From Pseudoalteromonas sp. 0303 (GTDB lineage: Bacteria; Pseudomonadota; Gammaproteobacteria; Enterobacterales; Alteromonadaceae), in NCBI RefSeq assembly GCF_013349995.1, contig NZ_JABVXF010000029.1:1-53430 (forward strand): a stretch of 53,430 bases of DNA, in the 5' to 3' direction. This document shows positions 1 through 8,028 of the stretch, piece after piece (positions within the stretch are counted from its first letter, which is position 1; every line of letters begins with the position of its first letter). The notes beneath the pieces are model-generated. The model worked only from the letters and a program-made list of their open reading frames with translations. It was not told the origin of the DNA and made no database searches. Both the position numbers and the translations under genes were made by a program.

Positions 1-51
1 GTTGAATCAGCTCGTGAAAAACTTGAGAGGGCTTATGGTGCCCTCAACTAG
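1..51 (+). CDS. Possible C-terminal tail of a gene cut by the window edge
   Basis: Frame 1 is open from the first base to a TAG at 49-51 and would encode 16 residues (VESAREKLERAYGALN) with a helical, charged character. The following 300 bases are repeat-rich and non-coding, so a gene ending here is reasonable. There is too little sequence to name a family, and the reading could be chance. Confidence 0.3.
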   Translation, partial: VESAREKLERAYGALN

Positions 52-73
52 TCAGAACTTGTGTGATGGAGTA

Positions 74-101
74 CTAGAGCCTAGAGCCTAGAGCCTAGAG
101 C
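74..101 (+). repeat. Four perfect tandem copies of CTAGAGC
   Basis: The heptamer CTAGAGC is repeated head to tail four times without a mismatch. It is followed at about 148-175 by degenerate AGCTGAT-like units (gctgacggctgaaagctgat). This is a short microsatellite in an intergenic spacer. Confidence 0.8.
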
Positions 102-184
102 CTCCGGCAGAGGGAGACGCAGCACCAAACAACCCCACCGCGCGACTGATCGCTGACGGCTGAAAGCTGATAGCTCTGTGATGT

Positions 185-211
185 GTTGGGTTTCGCTGCA
201 CTCTACCCAAC
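185..211. repeat. Intergenic hairpin, GTTGGGT / ACCCAAC
   Basis: GTTGGGT at 185-191 pairs with ACCCAAC at 205-211 around a 13-base loop. The surrounding text resembles a short palindromic repeat I associate with marine gammaproteobacterial intergenic regions, which is memory rather than a search. The rest of the spacer up to 352 is pyrimidine-rich and repeats AACTTTACTCT at 228-238 and 282-292. I see no gene in it. Confidence 0.5.
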
Positions 212-362
212 CTACGCCAGATCCTCAAACTTTACTCTTTCTAACTCATATCCTTCCCCTTTATTTCCCCTTCTAACTTGCAACTTTACTCTCGCAAACT
301 TGCTTCCCTTACCTTGTTATGCGATAAAGCGTTTTATATTTGTAATACAATTAAGGTTTGCT

Positions 363-791
363 GTGTCTCGTAAAAAAACAACCAAGTCAAAAGGCTCTTC
401 AGGTTTAAATCGTAAAAATAGTGAAGCATTTATTGCTAAGTTCTCATCGCATCCAGATACACATCTATGCCCGTCGGGCTTAATGTATAAAGTGATTGAT
501 GAAGTTGAAGGTGATCGACTAACAGAGTTTGATACAGTGGTTATTAATCAACGTATTATGCTTGCTGATGGTAATGTGATTGCCGACAGTTATAAAGCGG
601 GTATGCCTGAGGTGTTCGCTTTAAGCGAAGCTATAGAAGGGTTAAGAGAAGGATTGTTATTAATGAATATCGGCTCTCGCTATGAGTTTGTGATCCCTCC
701 AGAGCTTGCTTGGGGTAAAAAAGGTAACGGTGGCAAGATTGGCGCAAATGCAGTGCTACATTTTGACGTTCGTTTAATGCGTTTAGCTTAA
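363..791 (+). CDS. FKBP-type peptidyl-prolyl cis-trans isomerase
   Basis: Peptidyl-prolyl isomerase of the FKBP family, which speeds cis-trans isomerisation at proline during protein folding. I start it at the GTG at 363 because AAGG at 353-356 gives a good ribosome-binding site. The frame is open upstream to 183, but those 60 codons translate the repeat-rich spacer and look nothing like the family. The 142-aa product has a basic, Ser/Lys-rich N-terminus of about 25 residues. An FKBP fold of roughly residues 55-142 then shows the conserved ending: a glycine-bounded EGLREGLLLMNIGSRYEF stretch, IPPELAWG, and a final beta strand VLHFDVRLM. There is no signal peptide, so it is probably cytoplasmic. 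It stands alone, 84 bases before cobC. Confidence 0.85.
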   Translation: MSRKKTTKSKGSSGLNRKNSEAFIAKFSSHPDTHLCPSGLMYKVIDEVEGDRLTEFDTVVINQRIMLADGNVIADSYKAGMPEVFALSEAIEGLREGLLLMNIGSRYEFVIPPELAWGKKGNGGKIGANAVLHFDVRLMRLA

Positions 792-875
792 CTCTCTTCG
801 GATGAGTCCCTTAGCATAAGTCGACAGAGGACTTAAAACGCGTTAACGTTCACTATTGGTTTACTGAGGAGCATT

Positions 876-1493
876 ATGGGCGCAATTACTTCACGAGTTT
901 ACTTTCTTCGCCATGGCGAAATCGCTACGCCTGGAATTCTTTCTGGGCAAATCGATGTCGGTTTATCTGAGCAAGGCCTTGAACAAATGCGCCAAGCTTC
1001 TGCCGATCTCATACATTTAAATGCCATATATAGCTCTCCGCTCAAGCGTTGCTCAGTCCACGCTGATTATTTAGCAAATCAACACTCACTGCATGTACAG
1101 TATTATAACGCGCTAAAAGAGTTTAATTTTGGTGATTGGGATGGCCAAGACTACCAACAGCTTTGGCAGCAAACGAGTAAACCTCATATCGGTGATTTTT
1201 GGCAGCATCCTTGGCAAGTAAAAGTGCCCAATGGTGAATCTATGGCAGACTTTTACGCACGGGTGGAGGCATGGTGGCAAACATTTTTACAATCACTATG
1301 TGAATCTAAGCATGAACAGTCATTGGTAATAAGTCATGCAGGTGTGATCAAACAAATCCTCGCTATTGTTTGTCAGATGCCAAAACAATCAGCCACGCAT
1401 TTAAATGTTTTTCATCTTCCTTATGCAGGGCTTATTACACTCGATGTATATATAGATGAACAAGGACAAGCTTGGCCTAAAATTGTTTTTTAG
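876..1493 (+). CDS. cobC: Alpha-ribazole phosphatase (histidine phosphatase family)
   Basis: A 205-aa histidine phosphatase. The catalytic RHG is at residues 12-14 and a second histidine lies in VISHAGVIKQ. SSPLKRC and the acidic FNFGDWDG are the other family signatures. The strongly CobC-like N-terminal region (GQIDVGLSEQG) and the adjacent B12 genes point to alpha-ribazole-5'-phosphate phosphatase, which removes the phosphate from the lower-ligand nucleotide or from adenosylcobalamin phosphate. The start has a strong GAGGAG site a few bases upstream. It lies before the cobalamin riboswitch, so unlike the downstream genes it should escape that control. A different phosphatase substrate cannot be excluded from sequence alone. 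Confidence 0.85.
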   Translation: MGAITSRVYFLRHGEIATPGILSGQIDVGLSEQGLEQMRQASADLIHLNAIYSSPLKRCSVHADYLANQHSLHVQYYNALKEFNFGDWDGQDYQQLWQQTSKPHIGDFWQHPWQVKVPNGESMADFYARVEAWWQTFLQSLCESKHEQSLVISHAGVIKQILAIVCQMPKQSATHLNVFHLPYAGLITLDVYIDEQGQAWPKIVF

Positions 1494-1536
1494 CCATCTG
1501 GAGTGATATTCATTGAATTATTTACTTAGCCCGCCA

Positions 1537-1633
1537 TAATACTCATATGCTATGGAATGGAGTGAAATTCTCCAGCTGTTCCCGCAACTGTAATCCATCT
1601 TAATAATGGTCAGCCAGATACTTAGCACTAACA
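1537..1633 (+). promoter_or_regulatory. Cobalamin riboswitch
   Basis: The conserved core is clear: GGAATGGAGTGAAATTCTCC, then the B12 box AGCTGTTCCCGCAACTGTAA at 1574-1593, then GGTCAGCCAGATACTT near 1608-1623. These match the class I/II cobalamin aptamer elements. Boundaries are approximate. It sits between cobC and btuD, so it should repress the btuD-to-btuF run when adenosylcobalamin is plentiful. A small hairpin, CTGGT/ACCAG at 1668-1681, lies just before btuD and could be part of the expression platform. No clear terminator T-tract is visible, which hints at control of translation or Rho access. Confidence 0.9.
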
Positions 1634-1724
1634 ATTAATCATCGAGCGGGTCAACTCACATCATTTTCTGGTACTAACCAGTGCTTTCTTGTGCGTTGCG
1701 ATTACTCGCCAAGAGAGAATAAGC

Positions 1725-2555
1725 TTGCAACAAAATAGCCTTAGCGCTGCGCCATTAATATCAGTGTCTGATTTAAGTTGGGGTACTGCGAATAAAACTA
1801 TACTTAAATCAATTAACCTTGAGTTAAAAGCAGGGCAATTTATCGGTCTACTCGGCCCTAATGGGGCGGGTAAATCAAGCTTGCTGCGTTGTCTTTATCG
1901 TTACTTGAAACCTCAGCAAGGGGTTGTGCTACTAAGCGGTCAAGATATTTGGCAAATCAGTGCTGATGAATATGCAAAGCAGGTTGCAGTGGTTTTACAA
2001 GAGTCTCCATCGCAGTTTAATTTGTCTTTGTTCGATGTAGTGAGTTTAGGCTTAACACCTCATAAGCGACTTTTCAGCGGCACGTCTGCCAATGATAAGC
2101 AGCGAATATATCAAGCTATAGAGCAGGTTGGTTTGTCTCATCATAGTGAGCAAGCATTTGATTCGCTCTCAGGTGGCGAAAAGCAAAGAGCGCTTATTGC
2201 ACGCTCTATCGTACAACAACCTAAGTTGCTCATCATGGATGAACCTACCAGTCACCTTGACGTTAAATACCAAATTCAAATAATGGAATTAGCAAAGTCC
2301 CTCGATGTGACTGTGCTTGCCTCTTTCCATGATTTAAATCTCGCGGCGAGTTTATGTGATGAATTATTGGTGATTGATGAAGGGCGTTTGGTTTGCCAAG
2401 GGCAACCAAAAGCGGTGCTAACAGAGCAGCTGTTGAGTGATGTATTTGGTGTCTGCGCAGCGGTATCTGCTCACCCGCAATCAAGCACTGATAAGTTTAT
2501 TCCGCACATCACTTATTTTTATGGCTATCAGACACAGGAGCATCAAAATGACTGA
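1725..2555 (+). CDS. btuD: Vitamin B12 ABC transporter ATPase BtuD
   Basis: ATP-binding subunit of the cobalamin importer. With the start used here, Walker A GPNGAGKS is at about 44-51, the signature LSGGEKQR at 148-155, Walker B LLIMDEP at 168-174 and the H-loop His near 202. The Q-loop region VVLQESPSQF is present. I chose TTG at 1725 because AGAGAG lies 8 bases upstream. An in-frame TTG at 1689 would add 12 residues but has no ribosome-binding site. The riboswitch immediately upstream and btuC overlapping its stop identify the substrate as B12 rather than iron-siderophore, which the same FecCD-type family also carries. Confidence 0.85.
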   Translation: MQQNSLSAAPLISVSDLSWGTANKTILKSINLELKAGQFIGLLGPNGAGKSSLLRCLYRYLKPQQGVVLLSGQDIWQISADEYAKQVAVVLQESPSQFNLSLFDVVSLGLTPHKRLFSGTSANDKQRIYQAIEQVGLSHHSEQAFDSLSGGEKQRALIARSIVQQPKLLIMDEPTSHLDVKYQIQIMELAKSLDVTVLASFHDLNLAASLCDELLVIDEGRLVCQGQPKAVLTEQLLSDVFGVCAAVSAHPQSSTDKFIPHITYFYGYQTQEHQND

Positions 2556-3537
2556 TGCAATGCGTTTAAGTATCTGTGTTGTCGTAGGGCTTATTAGTTG
2601 TTTTTTAGCATTGAGCTTTGGTGCTGCAAATACGCCACTGAGTGATGTTTTTAATGGTTTGTTTAGCCAAGGTAGCGATGAATTTGTGCAGCGTATAATT
2701 TGGCAGTTGCGTATGCCAAGAACGGTGCTGGCATTCTTAGCAGGCTCAGGGCTTGCTCTGGCAGGACTAATTTTGCAGACCGTAACCCGAAACCCGCTTG
2801 CTGACCCTTACTTGTTTGGTATTTCTTCTGGAGCTTCATTTGGTGTGGTGTGCTTTATTGCCCTAACCGGTGTGAGTTTTGGCTTTAGTATGTCAGTTGC
2901 AGCATTTGCCGGAAGCTTACTTTCTATGCTGTTGCTTATTGCTATTGCAGGGCGTCGTCATGTTGGCCAAGTTGAAGCCATGTTACTTGCTGGTGTTGCT
3001 CTATCTTTCTTATTTAGTGCTCTGACTAGTCTGCTGCTTTATTTTAGCGATCCACAAGCCATCACCGCCATTTTGTTTTGGACGATGGGCAGTTTTTCTC
3101 GTGCCCAGTGGGACACTCTTTGGCTGCCATTTACCGTTATTATTGCCTGCATGACACTGATGGTTGCATTTCGTCGTCAGCTAAATGCAATGCTGCTTGG
3201 TGATGAAAGTGCTGCAACCTTGGGTATTCATGTGCAACGCTTTCGGATCATGATGCTGCTGCTAAGTTCATTAATAACAGCGGTGCTTGTTGCTATGTGT
3301 GGGGGCGTTGGTTTTGTCGGCCTGATGATCCCACATATTGTGCGCTACTTTTCGCCGCAAGGCAGCAGCCATAACTTAGTTATGACCTCCTTGGTCGGAG
3401 GTATTTTTATGGTATGGGTCGATGTGTTATGCCGAACCCTATTGAATAACCAAGAACTACCTGTTGGTGTGATCACAGCCGCTATCGGTAGTGTGTTCTT
3501 TTTATTCTTACTTTATTTTCGTAAACAGAGCAGGTAG
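2548..3537 (+). CDS. btuC: Vitamin B12 ABC transporter permease BtuC
   Basis: Inner-membrane permease of the FecCD/BtuC family, 329 aa, with about ten hydrophobic segments. GGVGFVGLMIPHIVR near residue 250 is the conserved cytoplasmic coupling region that contacts BtuD, and the LAGSGLALAGLILQ stretch near the N-terminus is typical of the family. The ATG at 2548 overlaps the btuD stop and has GGAG upstream, implying translational coupling. An open frame extends back to 2437 but that part only shadows btuD. B12 specificity is inferred from the riboswitch and btuF nearby. Confidence 0.85.
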   Translation: MTDAMRLSICVVVGLISCFLALSFGAANTPLSDVFNGLFSQGSDEFVQRIIWQLRMPRTVLAFLAGSGLALAGLILQTVTRNPLADPYLFGISSGASFGVVCFIALTGVSFGFSMSVAAFAGSLLSMLLLIAIAGRRHVGQVEAMLLAGVALSFLFSALTSLLLYFSDPQAITAILFWTMGSFSRAQWDTLWLPFTVIIACMTLMVAFRRQLNAMLLGDESAATLGIHVQRFRIMMLLLSSLITAVLVAMCGGVGFVGLMIPHIVRYFSPQGSSHNLVMTSLVGGIFMVWVDVLCRTLLNNQELPVGVITAAIGSVFFLFLLYFRKQSR

Positions 3538-3540
3538 CTA

Positions 3541-4602
3541 ATGTTTAATATCATGCCTCTTAATCAGCAATTTTCGGCTGTAATTCAACAAAAAATAGAC
3601 CTTAAAACAAAGCCGCTAGGCGCTTTAGGTCAGCTTGAAAGTTGTGCCAAACAATTAACGCTTATTTTTTCAAAGCAGCTTGATAATGAGCAGGCGCTAG
3701 TTGCCTTTAAACCGGTTATTTCAAACCCTTCTCTCGTTGTATTTGCGGGCGATCATGGTGTGGCAAGCCAAGGTGTGTCGATTGCTCCTAGCAGCGTTAC
3801 ATCGCAAATGGTGGCAAACTTTGCAGCAGGAGGCGCAGCGATCAACGTGTTTTGCCGTCAGCTGGGCTGGCAGCTAGAAGTTGTTGACGCCGGAACACTC
3901 AGTACTTCACACGATAAAAGTGTGCATAACCAGCGTTTAGGTGACATCACTGCACCACTGAATACTGAAATGGCTATGTCTCTTAATCAGGTTGAAAAAG
4001 GGTTTGAATTAGCTAAGCAGCGAGTTCATTCACTCTATGAGCAAGGTTGTAATACCATCGCCTTTGGTGAGATGGGCATTGGCAATACCACAAGTGCTGC
4101 GGCATTAATGGCTGCCATTTTGTCTTTACCTGCCAGCCAATGTGTTGGTAAAGGCACAGGTGTGAGCGACGAGGTTATCGCTAAAAAAATTAAAGTTGTT
4201 GAGCAAGCCCTTCAATTACACCAAACTCATTTTGACGACCCATTAATGACGCTTGCGGCATTAGGTGGTTTTGAAATTGTTCAGATCACCGGTGCCATTT
4301 TAGCTGCTGCCGAGCTTGGCATGGCGGTGATCGTGGATGGCTTTATTTGTACTGCAGCAGCGCTTGTTGCAACTCGGATTAATGCAAACGCTCGCGATTA
4401 CATGATATTTGCTCATGCCTCTGATGAACAAGGGCACAGAGCAATGCTCAATGCCTTGCATGCAGCACCTTTATTGCAGCTTGATTTACGTTTAGGAGAG
4501 GGCACTGGGGCTGCGCTTACCTTACCTTTACTGCAAGCATCTTTGGCGTTTTATAATGGCATGGCAAGTTTTGCCGATGCCAATGTTGAGCAAGTTGTCT
4601 GA
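3541..4602 (+). CDS. cobT: Nicotinate-nucleotide--dimethylbenzimidazole phosphoribosyltransferase
   Basis: CobT makes alpha-ribazole phosphate from nicotinate mononucleotide and a lower-ligand base. The 353-aa length is normal. KTKPLGALGQLE near the N-terminus, FAGDHGV, GEMGIGNTTSAAAL and the C-terminal LGEGTGAAL are all family hallmarks. Glu320 in the last motif aligns with the catalytic base of the Salmonella enzyme. The start lies three bases after btuC, with AGG upstream; an alternative Met is five codons in. The downstream cobS begins one base after the stop. Confidence 0.93.
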   Translation: MFNIMPLNQQFSAVIQQKIDLKTKPLGALGQLESCAKQLTLIFSKQLDNEQALVAFKPVISNPSLVVFAGDHGVASQGVSIAPSSVTSQMVANFAAGGAAINVFCRQLGWQLEVVDAGTLSTSHDKSVHNQRLGDITAPLNTEMAMSLNQVEKGFELAKQRVHSLYEQGCNTIAFGEMGIGNTTSAAALMAAILSLPASQCVGKGTGVSDEVIAKKIKVVEQALQLHQTHFDDPLMTLAALGGFEIVQITGAILAAAELGMAVIVDGFICTAAALVATRINANARDYMIFAHASDEQGHRAMLNALHAAPLLQLDLRLGEGTGAALTLPLLQASLAFYNGMASFADANVEQVV

Positions 4603-4603
4603 T

Positions 4604-5410
4604 ATGAGCGCTGAACAACACACTTCTGATTCTACCCCAAGTCAGCTTCAGCTATTTTTGCTAGCGCTTAGTTTTTTAACGCGTATCCCCGTTAAATTAA
4701 ACTTTGCAGTATCGAGTCAGGCACTCAATCAGGCCAGCCGCTATTTTGCATTGGTCGGTGTGATATTAGGTGCACTTTTAGCGCTGAGTTTTTTACTGTT
4801 AAGTTGGTTATTCCCTGCAGCCATTGCAGTCGCGTTAGTTATGGCGTTTAGCTTGATAATCACAGGGGCATTTCATGAAGATGGCCTTGCTGATGTCTGG
4901 GATGGCTTTGGTGGTGGTTGGCACGTTGCAGATAAGCTGAGCATTATGAAAGACAGTCGCTTAGGTACCTATGGTGCTGCGGCGTTAGTGATGGCCTTTT
5001 TAATTAAGTACCAAACACTCGTCGCACTTAGCGAGGCAACCAGTACGCTGATTATTGCACTTGTTTTAGGACAAAGCTTAAGTCGGGTTGTAGCAACAAG
5101 TTTAATTGCAGACATGGACTATGTAAGTCACGACGCCACATCTAAAGTAAAACCCATTGCGATGCATTTAAGCACGCAAAGTTATCAAATACTGTTAGCA
5201 ACTGGCGGTGCGGTATTAGCAATTGCATGGTTGTTTTTTGGCTTCACTCTAGGGCAATTATTAATACTCGTCATTGTGCTTATTGTTACTCGTTTACTAT
5301 TAAAGCGCTGGTTTGAAAAACAGTTATCTGGCTACACCGGCGATTGCTTAGGTGCAGCCCAACAAGTATCTGAGCTTGTTACCTACCTTTGCTTGGTGAG
5401 CTTATTATGA
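4604..5410 (+). CDS. cobS: Adenosylcobinamide-GDP ribazoletransferase
   Basis: Integral membrane cobalamin synthase that joins adenosylcobinamide-GDP to alpha-ribazole. The protein is 268 aa with six or so hydrophobic segments. It contains the acidic motif FHEDGLADVWDGFGGG followed by KLSIMKDSRLGTYGA, the family's metal-binding and signature region. The ATG at 4604 comes just after the cobT stop at 4602. Upstream in-frame codons back to 4556 only overlap cobT and lack a binding site. Its stop overlaps the cobU start. Confidence 0.92.
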   Translation: MSAEQHTSDSTPSQLQLFLLALSFLTRIPVKLNFAVSSQALNQASRYFALVGVILGALLALSFLLLSWLFPAAIAVALVMAFSLIITGAFHEDGLADVWDGFGGGWHVADKLSIMKDSRLGTYGAAALVMAFLIKYQTLVALSEATSTLIIALVLGQSLSRVVATSLIADMDYVSHDATSKVKPIAMHLSTQSYQILLATGGAVLAIAWLFFGFTLGQLLILVIVLIVTRLLLKRWFEKQLSGYTGDCLGAAQQVSELVTYLCLVSLL

Positions 5411-5934
5411 GCCAGCAACATACTTTAATTTTAGGCGGTGCTCGCAGCGGTAAAAGCCGTTTTGCAGAGCAGCAGGCAATAAGTTCAAACAAGCCGCTTA
5501 TCTACATTGCCACAGCCAATGCGGGTGATGAAGAAATGACAGCCCGAATTCATAGGCATCAAGCAGAGCGCGCTAAGCATTGGCAACTAGTTGAAGAGCC
5601 TTTGTATTTGGCTAAAGCACTACAACAATATAGCCATGCTGGAAACTGTATTTTAGTGGACTGTTTAACCCTATGGTTGAGTAATTGCTTATGCCAGCAG
5701 GGTGAAGCATTTTGGCTTGAGCAAAAAGCGGCCTTACTCGATGTGCTATCGCAATTGCCGGGTGAGGTGATTTTTGTCAGCAATGAAGTGGGTCATGGTA
5801 TTGTGCCGCTGGGTGAGTTAAGCCGTCAGTTTGTTGATCATTCAGGTTGGTTGCATCAAGCCTTAGCACAGCAAGTTGCACGTGTTGAGTTTGTGATTGC
5901 AGGTCTTGCACAAACCTTAAAAAGAGAACAATGA
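5407..5934 (+). CDS. cobU: Adenosylcobinamide kinase / adenosylcobinamide-phosphate guanylyltransferase
   Basis: Bifunctional enzyme that phosphorylates adenosylcobinamide and then transfers GMP to it. The P-loop GGARSGKS is at residues 10-17. An RIHRHQAER segment at 47-55 carries the conserved His of the RIxxH pattern, presumably the guanylylated residue (His51). DCLTLWLSN and SNEVGHGIVP are further CobU/CobP signatures. Length is 175 aa, normal for the family. The ATG overlaps the cobS stop (ATGA), and cobQ in turn overlaps its stop. Confidence 0.93.
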   Translation: MSQQHTLILGGARSGKSRFAEQQAISSNKPLIYIATANAGDEEMTARIHRHQAERAKHWQLVEEPLYLAKALQQYSHAGNCILVDCLTLWLSNCLCQQGEAFWLEQKAALLDVLSQLPGEVIFVSNEVGHGIVPLGELSRQFVDHSGWLHQALAQQVARVEFVIAGLAQTLKREQ

Positions 5935-7418
5935 TGAAAACAATAATGGTGCAAGGCACGACCTCAGATGCAGGTAAAAGTACTCTTGTAGCAGCACTTT
6001 GCCGAATCTTTGCTGAGCGAGGCATAAAGGTTGCGCCCTTTAAGCCACAAAATATGGCGTTAAATAGCGCTGTAACCGCAGATGGTGGCGAGATAGGTCG
6101 CGCACAAGCTTTGCAAGCTGTAGCGGCAAAAGTGCCCGCAGAAGTCGATTTTAATCCTATCTTATTAAAACCTAACAGCGATACCGGAGCGCAGGTAATC
6201 GTTCATGGTAAAGCGCTGTCGAATATGGAAGCGGGCAGTTATCACGACTACAAAAAAGTGGCGATGGATGCAGTTCTTACTTCGCAACAGCGCTTAAGTG
6301 AGCGTTTTGAATTACTGGTTGTTGAAGGTGCAGGGAGCCCTGCAGAAATTAACCTGCGCGAAAACGATATTGCCAATATGGGTTACGCCGAGGCGGTTGA
6401 TTGCCCAGTGATCATTATTGCCGATATCGATAAAGGCGGTGTGTTTGCCCATTTAGTCGGAACGTTAGCCTTGTTGTCTGAGTCGGAGCAGGCTCGCGTT
6501 AAAGGCTTTGTGATTAACCGTTTTCGGGGTGATATTGCGTTATTGCAAGGTGGCCTTGATTGGTTAGAACAATACACCAATAAGCCAGTACTTGGGATAT
6601 TACCTTATTTACATGACTTAGCACTCGATGCTGAAGATGCCGTTGCTATAACTAATCAGGTCGATAAACCGCAATTACGCATAGCAGTGCTGCTACTTCC
6701 TCATATTAGTAATCACACAGACTTTGATGCACTGCGATTACAACCAGAAATTGATTTACAGTATGTACGTCATACTCAGGCTATTCCAAGTGTTGATCTG
6801 ATTATTATACCGGGCAGTAAAAATGTACTCGGCGATTTAGCGTTTTTAAAAAATGAAGGCTGGCATAATCAAATAACACGTCACCTGCGTTATGGCGGTA
6901 AAGTGCTTGGAGTATGTGGTGGGCTGCAGATGTTAGGCAACTACCTTGCTGATCCACATGCTGTGGAGTCTAATTTAGGCAGCGCAGCAGGGCTAGGGCT
7001 TGCTGACTTTGAAACGCAATTAGGGCAACAAAAAGTACTAAGCCAAGTCTCCGGCATTCTTCATTTAAACAATAGCGATAAAGTAATTTCAGGTTATGAA
7101 ATTCACGCCGGGATCAGCCAAGGGCCGGCACTTGAAAAGCCATTTTTGAGTTTTAATGATCACCCTAGTGGATTCAAAGTAGATGGTTTTATTAGTGATG
7201 ATAACCAAATAGCAGGTACTTACTTACATGGCCTGTTCGATACCCCAGAGGGCGTATCTGAGCTAATAACTTGGCTTGCAACAAATAGCCAAATAAAGCC
7301 AATTGATATTAACTTAAACCGTGAACAACAGTTAAGCCGTTTAGCTAGTGTAGTAGCAGAGAATCTCGATATTGAACAAATCATCAATATTTATGAGAAC
7401 TTCAATTTAGAGACATAA
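5931..7418 (+). CDS. cobQ: Cobyric acid synthase (glutamine-hydrolysing)
   Basis: Amidates four side chains of adenosylcobyrinic acid a,c-diamide using glutamine and ATP. The N-terminal half is a DTBS/CobQ-type ATPase (VQGTTSDAGKSTL at 8-20, KPQNMALNS). The C-terminal half is a class I glutamine amidotransferase with Cys329 in GVCGGLQML and His433 in TYLHGLF. Length 495 aa is usual. ATG codons at 5931 and 5934 are both possible; the first overlaps the cobU stop. In other genomes it is also named cbiP. Its presence without cbiB in the same run is discussed as a finding. Confidence 0.93.
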   Translation: MMKTIMVQGTTSDAGKSTLVAALCRIFAERGIKVAPFKPQNMALNSAVTADGGEIGRAQALQAVAAKVPAEVDFNPILLKPNSDTGAQVIVHGKALSNMEAGSYHDYKKVAMDAVLTSQQRLSERFELLVVEGAGSPAEINLRENDIANMGYAEAVDCPVIIIADIDKGGVFAHLVGTLALLSESEQARVKGFVINRFRGDIALLQGGLDWLEQYTNKPVLGILPYLHDLALDAEDAVAITNQVDKPQLRIAVLLLPHISNHTDFDALRLQPEIDLQYVRHTQAIPSVDLIIIPGSKNVLGDLAFLKNEGWHNQITRHLRYGGKVLGVCGGLQMLGNYLADPHAVESNLGSAAGLGLADFETQLGQQKVLSQVSGILHLNNSDKVISGYEIHAGISQGPALEKPFLSFNDHPSGFKVDGFISDDNQIAGTYLHGLFDTPEGVSELITWLATNSQIKPIDINLNREQQLSRLASVVAENLDIEQIINIYENFNLET

Positions 7419-7427
7419 GGAACAACA

Positions 7428-8027
7428 ATGAGCGAACAGAATCAAGATAAGCACCAACAACGCCAGCAAAAAGTAAAACAAAAAGTCGACGAACGGATTG
7501 CTGCTGCACAAAAAGAGCAGGGTATTTTTCAGGTTATTACTGGCAACGGTAAGGGTAAATCGACTTCTGGTTTTGGTACTGTTGCACGTGCGGTAGGTCA
7601 CGGAATGAAAGCCGCTGTGTGTCAGTTTATTAAAGGCACATGGGAGTGCGGTGAACGCAACCTACTGGAAAAAGCAGGGGTTGAATTTGTTATTATGAAC
7701 ACCGGTTTTACTTGGGAAACACAAAATAAAGAGTCAGATACAGCTGCTGCGCAAGTGACATGGCAAGAAGCAAAAAGAATGCTGAAGGATGAGTCAATTA
7801 ACCTCGTTATGCTAGATGAAATAACCTATATGATCACCTACGGCTATATTGATTTAGACGAAGTGCTAGAAGCCGTTAGCTCTCGCCCTGCTATGCAATC
7901 AGTGATTATTACAGGTCGTGGTGCGCACCGCAAACTAACCGACTTAGCTGATACAGTCAGTGAAGTCAGAAACGTAAAACACGCTTTTGATGCAGGAATA
8001 AAAGCGCAAAAAGGGTTCGATTTTTAA
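7428..8027 (+). CDS. cobO: Cob(I)yrinic acid a,c-diamide adenosyltransferase
   Basis: CobA/CobO/BtuR-type corrinoid adenosyltransferase, which attaches the 5'-deoxyadenosyl group to reduced corrinoids. A charged, coiled N-terminal helix of about 30 residues precedes the P-loop GNGKGKSTS at 39-47. LDEITYMITYGYID, ITGRGAH and the conserved ending KHAFDAGIKAQKGFDF are signatures of the family. Length is 199 aa. AAGGA sits 9 bases before the ATG. It lies 9 bases after cobQ and its stop is one base before btuF. Confidence 0.93.
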   Translation: MSEQNQDKHQQRQQKVKQKVDERIAAAQKEQGIFQVITGNGKGKSTSGFGTVARAVGHGMKAAVCQFIKGTWECGERNLLEKAGVEFVIMNTGFTWETQNKESDTAAAQVTWQEAKRMLKDESINLVMLDEITYMITYGYIDLDEVLEAVSSRPAMQSVIITGRGAHRKLTDLADTVSEVRNVKHAFDAGIKAQKGFDF

Positions 8028-8028
8028 C

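Noticed and set aside
183..362. N-terminal 60 codons of the FKBP open frame
   Set aside because: They translate the pyrimidine-rich repeat spacer, match nothing in the FKBP family, and the GTG at 363 has the ribosome-binding site.
2437..2547. Longer btuC starting inside btuD
   Set aside because: The added residues are out-of-frame btuD sequence. The ATG at 2548 has GGAG upstream and overlaps the btuD stop as expected.
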